Shown: positions 27,372 through 36,234, counted from the first letter of the stretch. The stretch is 64,000 nt of DNA from Roseburia sp. (GCA_026168605.1 JAPFDX010000034.1:184688-248687); one strand, 5' to 3'. Made by a program: numbers and translations. Notes: generated by a model from the sequence alone, not told the origin.

Positions 27372-28256
27372 ATGGATATCAATTACGAATTATACAAGGT
27401 TTTTTATCATGTGGCAACCTCCCTGAGTTTTTCGGAGGCGAGCAAGCAGCTTTTTATCTCACAGTCCGCGGTCAGCCAATCCATCAAGACACTGGAGCGG
27501 AAGTTAGAGCAGCCGCTTTTTATACGAAGCACGAAAAAGGTGCAGCTCACCCCCGCCGGAAAGGTACTCTTAAAGCACGTAGAGCCTGCGATGAATCTGA
27601 TCCATCGCGGGGAGAGCCAGCTTCTGGACTCGGGCAGTCTGGGTCTCGGGCAGCTTCACATCGGCGCGAGTGACACCATCTGCCGCTACTTTCTCGTGCC
27701 CTATCTCAGACAGTTTCACAAGAAGTTCCCGAACGTGCCGATCAAGGTCACAAACGCGACTTCTCTAAGCTGTGTGGAACTCTTAGAGCAGGGACGGGTC
27801 GATCTGATCGTGACGAACTTCCCGAACTCCAGGCTAAACCAGTCCTACATCCGCAAGACGGTCTGCAATTTTACCGACGTCTTTATCGCAAATCCTGCCT
27901 ATTTCAATCTGAAACAGCAGGAGCTGTCGCTTGCGGAGTTAAATCAGTATCCGATCCTGATGCTCGACCGCAAAAGCACGACAAGCGAATTTCTGCACCA
28001 TCTGTTTTTGCAGCACCAGCTTGAGTTGATTCCGGAGATCGAGCTGAGCAGCAATGACCTGCTGATCGACCTCGCGCGCATCGGGCTTGGCATCGCCTTC
28101 ATCCCGGACTACTGCCTAAGCCGCGAGTCCAGGGAACTTTTTATCGTAAAGACAAAAGAACAACTCCCGTCCCGCCAGATGGCGGCAGCGGTCAATCCGA
28201 CCCTGCCTGTCTCGCAGTCCACGGAGGAATTTTTAAAGCTTCTCCCGGAGGTCTAG
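27372..28256 (+). CDS. LysR-family transcription regulator
   Basis: A 294-residue LTTR. The N-terminal winged helix-turn-helix is typical (YHVATSLSFSEASKQLFISQ, SAVSQSIKTLERKL, LFIRSTKKVQLTPAG); the rest is the periplasmic-binding-like effector domain (about 90-294). Subgroup likeness is to the CysL/YwfK type, but the inducer cannot be read from sequence. The ATG at 27372 with GAGG is chosen over an upstream in-frame ATG at 27318 that lies within the promoter dyad's leader. Its stop shares the bases CTAG with the stop of the convergent helicase gene. Targets unknown; autoregulation is likely from the dyad. Confidence 0.88.
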   Translation: MDINYELYKVFYHVATSLSFSEASKQLFISQSAVSQSIKTLERKLEQPLFIRSTKKVQLTPAGKVLLKHVEPAMNLIHRGESQLLDSGSLGLGQLHIGASDTICRYFLVPYLRQFHKKFPNVPIKVTNATSLSCVELLEQGRVDLIVTNFPNSRLNQSYIRKTVCNFTDVFIANPAYFNLKQQELSLAELNQYPILMLDRKSTTSEFLHHLFLQHQLELIPEIELSSNDLLIDLARIGLGIAFIPDYCLSRESRELFIVKTKEQLPSRQMAAAVNPTLPVSQSTEEFLKLLPEV

Positions 28257-30805
28257 GTCGTTTTTTCTCTCTGCTTTTCCTCCCAGAACCGCTCCACATA
28301 CTGCGCCACATTCTCTGCGTTGCACACGGTGTACTGTTCCCACTCTCTCGGGAACAGTCCCCGGTAATCGCTCTGCAAAAAGCGCTCGTCCAAAAGCTCG
28401 ATCACGCCGACATCCTCCGCCGTGCGGATGACGCGCCCCGCCGCCTGGAGCACCTTGTTCATCCCCGGATAGCGGTACGCGTAGTCAAATCCCTCGCCGG
28501 AGCGCCTGTCATAGTAACGCATCAATATCTCACGTTCATTGCTGATCTGCGGCAGTCCCGTGCCGACGATGACCGCGCCGATCAACTGCTCATTTTTCAG
28601 ATCGATCCCCTCGCCAAAAATCCCTCCAAGCACACAGAACGCCACCAGCGATCCCTCACGCTTTGCGGATGCTTCGCCGGAAAATGCCTCGAGAAATGCC
28701 TCACGCTCGCTCTCCTTCATCCCCGGCTGCTGCAGCAGCGCAGACATCCCGCCGGACGGCTGTCCGCTCTCATCCGCTCTCTTTTTCTCCCCCTCTGCTT
28801 CTTCCTCCGCCTTCTCTTCCTCCGGAAAAAGCGCAAGCTCCCGCACGTCATCCGACGCACAGAACACCTCGTATACCTGACGCATCATTTTATAGGAAGG
28901 AAAAAACACCATATAATTTCCCTTTTTCGCACGCGCCGTCGCAGACACGTAGGCGGCAATCCGCGCAAATTCTTTTTCATTCCGTCTCGTGTATCTGCTG
29001 CTCACATCGCGCCCGACTAAAAGCAGGCGCTGCTCCCCGGAAAACGCCGTGTCGGCATAGACCGCATAGTTATCTTTCTTCGTCGAGAGCAGGTTTTTGT
29101 AATACTGTACGGGCAGGAGCGTCGCCGAGAAAAAAATCGTCGCGTTGCCCCGGTCGAGCCTCTCCTGGAGATTGGAGGACGGGTCGACGCAGTACAGCTT
29201 CATCTTAAATCTGCCGTCCTCGGTGTGCTCCGAGTATATGACATAGTGCTCGTCCAAAAGCTCGTAGACATTCATAAAATTGCGCAGATTCAGATAAAAC
29301 TCCGTGACCTCCTTTCGCTCAGGGAACTCCGCCCGCTTCTGCAAAAATTCATCCAGATCCGACGCAAGGCGCATCAGCGCCAAAATCAGGCTGCCGATAT
29401 TGTCATAGACCACATATTTCTCGCACTCGCGCTTGTAGGCGAGCAGACTGCGGTTGCATTTTTCAAACTCCGCCGCCAGACGTTCATCATAGTGGCGGAC
29501 AAGCTTTTTTACCGCGAGAAAATCCTCCTTGTAAAGCTCCGCGCTGTACATCTCGCGGCTGCGCTCCACAAGGTTATGCGCCTCGTCCACCAAAAACAGA
29601 TAACCGCCCTTCGTCCCCTCCGCAAAAAAGCGCTTGAGACAGACATTCGGGTCAAACACATAGTTATAATCACAGATGATGTTGTCCACCCAAGAGGCAA
29701 CGTCCAGACAGAGCTCAAACGGGCAGACCCGGTACGCCTCCGCCTGCTCTAAGATCACCTCTCTGGTAAACACATCCTCCTTTTGCAGCAGATTGTACAC
29801 CGCGTCATTCACCCGGTCATAATGCCCCTTTGCATACGGACAGTGTACGGGATTGCAGTCCACCTCCTCGCACTTGCACAGCTTCTCCTTCGCCGTGATC
29901 TGGATGATCTTCGCCTGATAACCGCCCCGTCTGAGCAGCTCGAACGCCTCCCTTGCGACCGTTCCGGTGATCGTCTTTGCCGTCAGATAAAAAATCTTTT
30001 CCCCGAGCTCCTCACCGACCGCCTTGACCGCCGGAAAGACGGTGGAGATTGTTTTCCCGACGCCCGTCGGCGCCTGTATAAACAGATTCTTCCCCCGCGC
30101 GATCGTGCGGTAAACGCCTGCGGCGAGCTCCTTCTGCCCCTTGCGGTACTCGTAGGGAAACGTCAGGCGTTTGATGGATTCCTGCCGCAGACTGCGCCAT
30201 GCAAACTGGAAATCCGCCCATTTTTTGTACTCCTCCACCAGATGCAAAAACCACTCCGAGAGCTCCGCAAAGGAAAGCTCCTCGTAAAAACGCCGGATGT
30301 CCTTCGTGTCAAGATTACAGTAGGTCATCTGGATCCCGATGCGCGCAAGGTCATGCTGTACCGCATAGATGTAGGCGTAACACATCGCCTGCGCGCGGTG
30401 TACCCCGACCGGTGCCTGCAGGAGTTCCAGTTTCTGGTAGACCCCCTTGATCTCGTCGATCGTCACGCGCGCCTCTTTCGGCAGGCTGATGTGATTGTAA
30501 TTGTCCGCAAACGTATAGACCTCCTCCGTCCCGCTCTCGATCATGATCCCGTCTGCCCGCCCCTCGATCACGAGCTGGTAATCCCCCTCCTCGATGGCGA
30601 TGCGAAGCGGCACCTCGGCGTGGTAGTCAGAACCCATGCTCCGCTGGATCCTGCGGTGCATCCGGCTTCCCTCCTGCATCGCCTCCGCGGACGCACCCAT
30701 GCCCTGACGGTTGTCAATGTCCCCCTCCCGCAAAATAAACTCCACGAGATTGCGGACCGATATTTTGATGATTCCTTTTTCCTTCTCTGTGATCTTTTTA
30801 CTCAT
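28253..30805 (-). CDS. nuclease-helicase fusion: Cas4-like domain plus DinG/XPD helicase
   Basis: An 850-residue protein. Residues ~1-200 look like a PD-(D/E)XK nuclease of the Cas4/RecB kind (SVRNLVEFILREGDIDNRQ, VIEGRADGIM, TIDEIKGVY as candidate Asp, Glu-x-Lys). The remainder is an Fe-S superfamily 2 helicase: Walker A APTGVGKT, cysteines in CKCEEVDCNPVHCP and RVCPFELC that would hold the 4Fe-4S cluster, DEAH box LVDEAHN and late motifs FSATLLP and AAGRVIRT. A role in DNA repair or R-loop/damaged-end processing is likely. An acidic linker near 680 has EEEKAEEEAEGEKK. Its stop overlaps that of lysR by four bases. It seems to be a single-gene unit. Confidence 0.85.
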   Translation of the reverse strand: MSKKITEKEKGIIKISVRNLVEFILREGDIDNRQGMGASAEAMQEGSRMHRRIQRSMGSDYHAEVPLRIAIEEGDYQLVIEGRADGIMIESGTEEVYTFADNYNHISLPKEARVTIDEIKGVYQKLELLQAPVGVHRAQAMCYAYIYAVQHDLARIGIQMTYCNLDTKDIRRFYEELSFAELSEWFLHLVEEYKKWADFQFAWRSLRQESIKRLTFPYEYRKGQKELAAGVYRTIARGKNLFIQAPTGVGKTISTVFPAVKAVGEELGEKIFYLTAKTITGTVAREAFELLRRGGYQAKIIQITAKEKLCKCEEVDCNPVHCPYAKGHYDRVNDAVYNLLQKEDVFTREVILEQAEAYRVCPFELCLDVASWVDNIICDYNYVFDPNVCLKRFFAEGTKGGYLFLVDEAHNLVERSREMYSAELYKEDFLAVKKLVRHYDERLAAEFEKCNRSLLAYKRECEKYVVYDNIGSLILALMRLASDLDEFLQKRAEFPERKEVTEFYLNLRNFMNVYELLDEHYVIYSEHTEDGRFKMKLYCVDPSSNLQERLDRGNATIFFSATLLPVQYYKNLLSTKKDNYAVYADTAFSGEQRLLLVGRDVSSRYTRRNEKEFARIAAYVSATARAKKGNYMVFFPSYKMMRQVYEVFCASDDVRELALFPEEEKAEEEAEGEKKRADESGQPSGGMSALLQQPGMKESEREAFLEAFSGEASAKREGSLVAFCVLGGIFGEGIDLKNEQLIGAVIVGTGLPQISNEREILMRYYDRRSGEGFDYAYRYPGMNKVLQAAGRVIRTAEDVGVIELLDERFLQSDYRGLFPREWEQYTVCNAENVAQYVERFWEEKQREKTT

Positions 30806-30873
30806 ATACCGATTGTATCATACCGGCTTGTAAAACAAAACATCGAATGCGACAGGAAATTTTCCGGTCCGCG

Positions 30874-30914
30874 CCTAAAAAAATGGTCTGTGTCTCTTTC
30901 GCGAAAGCACAGAC
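30874..30914 (-). terminator. terminator of the HPr-like gene
   Basis: Arms GTCTGTG (30886-30892) and CACAGAC (30908-30914) with an inner CTTTC-GC-GAAAG stem; on the minus strand the stem is followed by CCATTTTTTT. Two more dyads (ACGGCG/CGCCGT and GCATCGCAT-like pairs at 30961-30988) lie between it and the stop codon. Confidence 0.8.
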
Positions 30915-30997
30915 GGCGGACTCTGTGCGCCGTTTGTACTGGCGTCGAAAAGAGAAAGAGCATCACATAGTTCGGGTTCCATGCGATGCTCCCAGTC

Positions 30998-31225
30998 CTA
31001 GCAGACTGCGTACTTCTGAATATTCTCCTCAAACGCGAGGTCATTCACTCCGTATTTAATTGTCAGCTCTTTTCCAATGCCCAGATACAGCATACCAAGC
31101 AGGGACTTGGCGTCGATGACTGCCCGATTATAGAAAACATCAATATCAAAATCACATTTTCCGGCAGCATCTACAAAGTCTTTTACCTCATCCGTGTCAG
31201 ACAATCTGATTTTCTTCTCAAACAT
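30998..31225 (-). CDS. HPr-fold protein without the phospho-acceptor histidine
   Basis: A 75-residue protein of HPr size and plan. The C-terminal half has IDAKSLLGMLYLGIGKELTI, equivalent to the HPr regulatory-Ser helix, but the N-terminal half lacks the His-Ala-Arg-Pro motif; no His occurs in the whole chain. It therefore cannot relay phosphate from enzyme I. It may be a regulator or bind another partner. I chose the ATG at 31225 (GGAAAGGAAG upstream), not the longer frame from 31309. A clear relative is encoded in the prophage at 62700-62936. It is a short transcript bounded by hairpins at both ends. Confidence 0.78.
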   Translation of the reverse strand: MFEKKIRLSDTDEVKDFVDAAGKCDFDIDVFYNRAVIDAKSLLGMLYLGIGKELTIKYGVNDLAFEENIQKYAVC

Positions 31226-31293
31226 TTTTTTCAACTTCCTTTCCAACAACGAGCAGCACGCGCCGCGTGCCGCTCTCATATCGACAAAACTGC

Positions 31294-31323
31294 GCAATGG
31301 AGCATCCACGTCTGCTCCATTGC
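31294..31323. promoter_or_regulatory. 11-bp perfect stem-loop upstream of the HPr-like gene
   Basis: GCAATGGAGCA and TGCTCCATTGC flank eight bases. On the minus strand it lies after the cysteine desulfurase gene and about 70 bases before the HPr-like start, so it may be an end point or leader structure. It is not followed by a good T-run. Confidence 0.55.
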
Positions 31324-31563
31324 TACGGCATTATTCCATAGTTTTTTCTATTTGTCAAATTTTTATACATTAAAAAACACTCGGTTTTTAAGGCATTTTC
31401 ACGGTTCTTTTGCCCATTTTCCGGCAAAATCACAAGCAAACAATCCCATGTTCTCCGTTTGTTCACAAATGAATAATTATACTTGTGCACTTTTTTCAAA
31501 AACCGTGTTTTTGCGTCCCGCTTTTTATGATTTTTCACAAATTATCCCTGCCGGATCCCCCTG
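31324..31563. other. AT-rich spacer, no gene seen
   Basis: About 240 bases downstream of the cysteine desulfurase. A 71-codon open frame on the minus strand (31323-31538) has no ribosome site and a very basic, low-information composition, so I do not accept it. No other structure was seen. Confidence 0.5.
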
Positions 31564-32721
31564 TTATGCGCCCCGCAACAGCTTTACATTCCGCTTGAGA
31601 GACTCCACCGCCAGATCGATTTCCTGCCTTGTCGTGTCCTTTCCAAGCGTCATGCGGACCGTGCCCGCGGCGTATTCCTCCGGCACGCCCATCGCCTCGA
31701 TCACATAGGAAACCCTGCTCTCCCCCGTGTTGCAGGCAGAGCCGCCAGAGGCGCAGATGCCATCCTCGTCCAACAGGATCAAAAGCGAAGCCCCGTCGAT
31801 TCCGGCAAAGCTCACGCTGACATTGCCGGGCAGCCGTCTGGTGCGGTGACCGTTGATCCGCGCATCCGGTATCTCGTGCGTCACTTTTTCCATCAGGTAA
31901 TTGCGCAGCATTGTCTCGCGGCGCATCCGCTGGCGCATTCCGTGCATCGCCTGCTCCGCAGCCTTCCCCATGCCGACGATCCCCGCCACATTTTCCGTTC
32001 CCGCGCGCTTGCCCTGCTCCTGACCGCCCCCGTGGATGAAGGACGGTATGGCGACACCCTCACGCACATAGAGAAAACCCACGCCCTTTGGCCCGTGGAA
32101 TTTGTGCGCGCTCGCACTCAGCATATCCACCGGATACTGGCGCACACTGATGGGGATCTGCGCGTATGCCTGCACCGCATCCGTGTGGAACAGCACGCCG
32201 TGTTCCCGCGCGATCCGCCCGATTTCCATGACAGGCTCGATCGTGCCGACCTCATTGTTTCCAAACATGATCGTGATCAGTGTCGTGTCGTCGCGGATGG
32301 CGCGCTCCAATTCTTCCGTGGATATCATGCCGTTTTGATCGACATCCAGATACGTCACCTCGTAGCCGAGGCGCTCTAAGTACTGGCAGGAATTTAAGAT
32401 CGCATGGTGCTCGATCCGGCTCGTGATGATGTGACACCCCTTCTTTTTTTGCGCGCCCGCGATTCCCTTCACCGCCCAGTTGTCCGACTCACTTCCACCC
32501 GATGTAAAATAGATCTCCGATTTTTTTGCAAAAAGCGAGTCTGCGATCTGCCCTCGCGCGCGCTCAATCGCATCCTTCGCCTCCTCGCCATAGCGGTATA
32601 CCGTCGATGCATTTCCAAAATTTTCTCTCATATATGGCTGCATTGCCGCCTCCACGGCATCCGACATCTGCGTCGTCGCCGCGTGATCCAGATAGATTCC
32701 TTTATATTTTTGACTGCTCAT
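31564..32721 (-). CDS. NifS/IscS-type cysteine desulfurase
   Basis: A 385-residue PLP enzyme that frees sulfur from cysteine for Fe-S clusters or thiolation. Marks: YLDHAATTQ at the N-terminus, TSGGSESDNWAVKG, the PLP-Lys in SASAHKFHGPKGVGFLY, and the active Cys in GICASGGSACNTGE. The loop around that Cys is of the group I (NifS/IscS) kind. No IscU or ThiI/MnmA gene is adjacent, so which pathway it feeds is open. GAGGG precedes the ATG. The next gene is divergent with only 52 bases between starts. Confidence 0.93.
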   Translation of the reverse strand: MSSQKYKGIYLDHAATTQMSDAVEAAMQPYMRENFGNASTVYRYGEEAKDAIERARGQIADSLFAKKSEIYFTSGGSESDNWAVKGIAGAQKKKGCHIITSRIEHHAILNSCQYLERLGYEVTYLDVDQNGMISTEELERAIRDDTTLITIMFGNNEVGTIEPVMEIGRIAREHGVLFHTDAVQAYAQIPISVRQYPVDMLSASAHKFHGPKGVGFLYVREGVAIPSFIHGGGQEQGKRAGTENVAGIVGMGKAAEQAMHGMRQRMRRETMLRNYLMEKVTHEIPDARINGHRTRRLPGNVSVSFAGIDGASLLILLDEDGICASGGSACNTGESRVSYVIEAMGVPEEYAAGTVRMTLGKDTTRQEIDLAVESLKRNVKLLRGA

Positions 32722-32773
32722 GTTTCTCCCTCTTTTTACATATATTGAAAGGATAGAACATTTGGAGGTTTTT

Positions 32774-34150
32774 TTGCCAGGTATTCATTTTCCCAAACAT
32801 TCCGTTTCCAAAAGCTCTTTTTCACATTCCCTGATCACCGGCACGCTTCTTTTGACCTTTGCCGGCGTACTCACCCGAATTATAGGCTTCTTTTATAGAA
32901 TATTCCTCTCGCGCGTGATTGGTGCAGAGGGGATCGGCATCTATCAGCTCACCGCGCCCGTCATGGCGCTTGGCTTTGCCATCACCTCCGCCGGGATCCA
33001 GACCTCGATTTCCCGCTTCGTCTCGACCGAAGTCGGGAAAAAGAATCCGAATGGGGCGCGCCGTTATCTCTTTGCCGGGCTTGCCCTCTCCCTGCTCCTG
33101 TCGGCGGTCTTTAGCCTCATTTTGTGGAAATATGCAGCGTTCATCGCGACTGCCTGGCTTGGCGACGCCCGGTGCGCACCGCTTTTATCCGTGCTCTCGC
33201 TCTCCTTCGTCCCAAGCTGCATCCACGCCTGCATCAACGGCTATTATTACGGTCTGAAAAAAACGGGTGTGCCCGCGCTGACGCAGCTCGCCGAGCAGTT
33301 CGCGCGCGTTGCCGCTGTCTATGCACTCTTTCTGATCTATTCGGAGCAACAGTCTGCCGTCCCGCTCTCCATCACGATGTGGGGCATTGTCATCGGGGAG
33401 ATCGCCAGTACACTGGTCTCCGTCAGTTGCATCCGCCTGCTTCCGGATGCGGGCAGCAGCAAGCCTTCCTGGTCCTCCTGCACGAAAAATCTGCTCCTTA
33501 TGGCAGCGCCGCTGACCGCAAACCGCGTTGTCCTGAATCTGTTTTCCAGCTATGAAAACATTATGATCCCAAACCGTCTGCGTCTGTTTGGCTACGATAC
33601 CTCCGACGCCCTGGGGGTCTACGGTATTTTAACCGGAATGGCAATGTCCGTCGTGATGTTTCCGTCCGTCATCACCAACTCGGTTTCCGTCCTTTTACTG
33701 CCGGCGATTTCGGAGGCAAAAGCTGCCGGGGATGACGCGCTGATCCGGCGCACGCTAAAAAAGACGATCGAATCCTGCCTCTCGCTCGGCTTTCTCGCGA
33801 CGATCGCATTTTTGTTTACCGGGGATTTTCTCGGCAATTTTCTGTTCGGAAACGCACTTGCCGGAACCTTTATCACAACGCTTGGCTGGATCTGCCCGTT
33901 TCTCTATCTCGGCTCCACGTTGAGCAGCATCCTGCACGGGCTCGGCTTTCCAGGTCTCACCTTTGTGCTGAATCTGATCTCCTGTGGCATCCGGATCCTT
34001 TTTGTGCTGTTTGCCGTTCCCGTTTTCGGGATCAAAAGCTATCTGTGGGGGATCCTCATCTCCCAGGCAGTGCTCGCGCTGCTCGCGATCCTGCTATTGC
34101 TTCGCATGACGCGATCATCACGGCGCTGCAGAGAACGAAAAGTAAAATGA
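32774..34150 (+). CDS. SpoVB/MurJ-superfamily polysaccharide flippase
   Basis: A 458-residue membrane protein with about 12-14 helices, of the MOP flippase superfamily. SHSLITGTLLLTFAGVLTRI at the start and the GFFYRIFLSRVIGAEGIGIY segment are typical of SpoVB and related Wzx-like proteins; the C-terminal half starts near ENIMIPNRL. In endospore formers SpoVB serves spore cortex formation, but paralogs work in cell-wall or polysaccharide export. The TTG at 32774 is chosen as start because GGAGG lies five bases upstream; the in-frame ATG at 32720 has no site and overlaps the neighbouring gene's start. Confidence 0.82.
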   Translation: MPGIHFPKHSVSKSSFSHSLITGTLLLTFAGVLTRIIGFFYRIFLSRVIGAEGIGIYQLTAPVMALGFAITSAGIQTSISRFVSTEVGKKNPNGARRYLFAGLALSLLLSAVFSLILWKYAAFIATAWLGDARCAPLLSVLSLSFVPSCIHACINGYYYGLKKTGVPALTQLAEQFARVAAVYALFLIYSEQQSAVPLSITMWGIVIGEIASTLVSVSCIRLLPDAGSSKPSWSSCTKNLLLMAAPLTANRVVLNLFSSYENIMIPNRLRLFGYDTSDALGVYGILTGMAMSVVMFPSVITNSVSVLLLPAISEAKAAGDDALIRRTLKKTIESCLSLGFLATIAFLFTGDFLGNFLFGNALAGTFITTLGWICPFLYLGSTLSSILHGLGFPGLTFVLNLISCGIRILFVLFAVPVFGIKSYLWGILISQAVLALLAILLLLRMTRSSRRCRERKVK

Positions 34151-34206
34151 GAAAAAGCGGTTGACGTAACACAATTCCGCGGAATGTTTTTTGCTTTTCG
34201 TTTTTA

Positions 34207-34236
34207 TTGCCTCCCGCATATCGTCAATGCTATAAT
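34207..34236 (+). promoter_or_regulatory. promoter reading into repeat copy 3
   Basis: TTGCCT (34207-34212) and TATAAT (34231-34236) are 18 bases apart. A transcript would begin about 34243, just before the inverted-repeat element, and run on into the gene at 34569. A small palindrome ATTCCGCGGAAT followed by a T-run (34174-34191) upstream might end the flippase mRNA. Confidence 0.5.
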
Positions 34237-34252
34237 ACCCTTATACTGTCGT

Positions 34253-34541
34253 GGGCAAATGAGATTTCCCAAAATGAGAGCGGCAAGTTACAAAGATGGT
34301 AGTCTGATTTGTGAATGTGGAGAATCTTAGAGCATCTTCATGTTCTGTCTGTTTCCAGCGATTCGCCGGCGGGGATGCCGGCGAAAACCCGACCTGCGCC
34401 ACGGATGGCGCATAGAGGGTGTTTGTGTACGCAAACAATACCGCCCCAGAACATTTTAGAGGCTCTTGGATTCGGAACCTTGAACAAAAAAATAGCATCC
34501 GTGTAATTTGCCAACTTCATTTTTGAAAATCTCATTTGCCC
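34253..34541 (+). repeat. long inverted-repeat element, copy 3
   Basis: GGGCAAATGAGATTT (from 34253) pairs with AAATCTCATTTGCCC (ending about 34541) and pairing continues inward for over 100 bases with mismatches. The centre has TGCGCCACGGATGGCGCA (34395-34412), the same as in copy 1. It lies 27 bases before the start of the next gene and so should be its leader. Confidence 0.8.
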
Positions 34542-34568
34542 CCTATAAAAGAGAAACGGAGCGTACCT

Positions 34569-35072
34569 ATGATTGCACTGAAACTACCGGAAATCAAAGA
34601 TTTTATGAACAAGCTGCTCGGCACGGAGACCTTCGACCACTTTCTGATCCGCGAAGCTGCCATCTCGGGCAGTTGCACCTGGGCGCTGGACGGAAGCCTG
34701 CACACGGATTTCTACTCTAAGGAGGAGCTCGCCGCGCAGGGACTGACCGGGCTTTCCTGCCTGCCGTTTGGGCACGTGCGCACCCAGTGTTTCGACCTGA
34801 TCAAGGGAAAACGGACTCCTTCCTATTTTAAGTTTGTCTTTCTGCTCTCCCCAGCGAATCTTGCCCGCACCTTAGAACAGTCACACAGCTCGTTTCTGCC
34901 GGAGGACATCACCGGGATGTTTATCAATCTGAAATACCAGCACGGCAGCCTTCTGCTGACCACGGGACTTTCCTACCGCATTTTCTCTGCCGACAAGAGC
35001 CTGGAGCAGGAGTGGGATTCCCTCGTCAAACGCTTTCTGAAAAAACACGAAATTACTTTCGAAGAGCTGTAA
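34569..35072 (+). CDS. conserved protein of unknown function (DUF5721-like)
   Basis: A 167-residue soluble protein without membrane segments. Features: ALKLPEIKDFMNKLLGTETF at the start, a strand-rich middle with FYSKEELAAQG and a C-terminus with FLKKHEITFEEL. From memory it resembles the clostridial DUF5721 group, which has no known role; this match should be tested. The ATG at 34569 with GGAG is chosen over one 33 bases upstream that would sit in the repeat. Its leader contains repeat copy 3. Confidence 0.7.
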   Translation: MIALKLPEIKDFMNKLLGTETFDHFLIREAAISGSCTWALDGSLHTDFYSKEELAAQGLTGLSCLPFGHVRTQCFDLIKGKRTPSYFKFVFLLSPANLARTLEQSHSSFLPEDITGMFINLKYQHGSLLLTTGLSYRIFSADKSLEQEWDSLVKRFLKKHEITFEEL

Positions 35073-35080
35073 TTTATTTC

Positions 35081-35109
35081 TTTACATTTGGAACATGGTA
35101 TGTTATGGT
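35081..35109 (+). promoter_or_regulatory. possible cold-shock gene promoter
   Basis: TTTACA (35081-35086) and TATGGT (35104-35109) are 17 bases apart; the leader that follows is AU-rich up to GGAGG at 35146-35150. Only a fair match. Confidence 0.4.
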
Positions 35110-35159
35110 ATGTTTAGCTGTTTATAACAGTTAGAATTATTTTTTGGAGGTACTTTTTG

Positions 35160-35360
35160 ATGAAAGGTACAGTAAAATGGTTTAACAACCAGAAGGGTTA
35201 CGGATTCATTTCCGACGAATCAGGAAATGACGTATTCGTACACTACTCAGGACTTAACATGGAAGGTTTCAAATCCCTCGAGGAAGGTGCTGCAGTAGAA
35301 TTTGAGGTTGTAGAAGGCTCTAAGGGTCCGCAGGCAACCAATGTAACAGTAGTAAGATAA
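35160..35360 (+). CDS. csp: cold-shock protein
   Basis: A 66-residue single cold-shock domain. RNP1 KGYGFISDE and RNP2 VFVHYS are intact, and [15 protein letters not shown] is the family start. It binds single-stranded RNA or DNA and melts structured mRNA. A TTG one codon before the ATG is also spaced for GGAGG. A single-gene transcript with its own terminator at 35472-35504. Confidence 0.96.
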   Translation: MKGTVKWFNNQKGYGFISDESGNDVFVHYSGLNMEGFKSLEEGAAVEFEVVEGSKGPQATNVTVVR

Positions 35361-35471
35361 TTTACTGCTCCGCGGTATCAGCTACCGCCCGAATCACTAG
35401 TTTCATGTACCTTTTTCTTGAAAATAGACTTGTTTTATTTGTTAGATTAAGATATTGCAAACAATGGATTA

Positions 35472-35504
35472 AAAAAGAGTGCCGGATGTCCGGCACTCTT
35501 TTTT
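35472..35504. terminator. csp terminator
   Basis: AAAAAGAGTGCCGG and CCGGCACTCTTTTTT flank a four-base loop; also suitable for the convergent hydrolase gene. Confidence 0.92.
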
Positions 35505-35520
35505 ACTTAAAAATAGGAAC

Positions 35521-36192
35521 CTAATAACAGAAGCTGTGTCCGCCGATCTTCACATCAAGTCTCGGTGTCAGCGGCTCTGTCGAAAAATAAAGTGTATCAT
35601 CTCTTAATATGTTTGTATTTCCGTTCAACACATTTTCAATGGACCGGTATTCTTTTTCCGTAGGCATTGCGCTGTCCCTGCTTTTCCAGGAACAGAACTG
35701 TACGGGATTTTTCTGACTCAGCACATCGTAAAGTGTATCCGGATATTTGTCGGAGGCGATCCGGTTAAAGATGACCTCCACCACGGCCTCCTGCCCCACT
35801 TCGGGCTCGCCGCGCGACTCCAGCCAGACAATTTTTGCCAGCAGGTCGGTTTCCTCTTTTGTCAGCGAAATATTCCAGCGGTTGGTTGGAACCGCCGCTG
35901 CCTGCGCTGTCTCTTTATTACTTTCTGCCGGAACCTCCACATTCTCCTGCTCCGGCTCTGCCACTAAAACTACTTCCTTTTTTGCAATCTCTGTTTTTTC
36001 ATCTGATTCTGTCGTAAATGAATAATCTGAAAGAACTCTGCTCACGCCTGCGGTCACCCCGTCGTTTTTCTCTGCGACGGCTGTCTGCTCCACAGCCTGG
36101 GGCATCGGATTCTTTACCTCAATCTTGGCCGCTCCGGTCAGACAGATACAAAACATACCCGCGACGGCTGCGTCCAATATTTTTTTGTTCAT
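35521..36192 (-). CDS. SleB-type cell-wall hydrolase
   Basis: A 223-residue exported protein. After an N-terminal hydrophobic segment (about 8-25) comes an acidic linker rich in Glu/Val/Ala (45-110) and then a Hydrolase_2/SleB catalytic domain (about 118-223): LLAKIVWLESRGEPEVGQEA with the active Glu, then VIFNRIAS, and a C-terminal LYFSTEPLTPRL. SleB-like enzymes are spore-cortex or peptidoglycan lytic transglycosylases. Start at 36192 is supported by AAAGGAG five bases upstream. A hairpin at 36235-36256 lies in its leader. Confidence 0.85.
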   Translation of the reverse strand: MNKKILDAAVAGMFCICLTGAAKIEVKNPMPQAVEQTAVAEKNDGVTAGVSRVLSDYSFTTESDEKTEIAKKEVVLVAEPEQENVEVPAESNKETAQAAAVPTNRWNISLTKEETDLLAKIVWLESRGEPEVGQEAVVEVIFNRIASDKYPDTLYDVLSQKNPVQFCSWKSRDSAMPTEKEYRSIENVLNGNTNILRDDTLYFSTEPLTPRLDVKIGGHSFCY

Positions 36193-36234
36193 TTTTCTCC
36201 TTTCCTCAAGAATGATACTATTTATATAAAATGC

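Noticed and set aside
29783..30970. 395-codon frame antisense to the helicase
   Set aside because: Composition and lack of any motif show it is the complement of the real gene.
31323..31538. 71-codon frame between the cysteine desulfurase and the HPr-like gene
   Set aside because: No ribosome site, basic low-information sequence and no likeness to any family.
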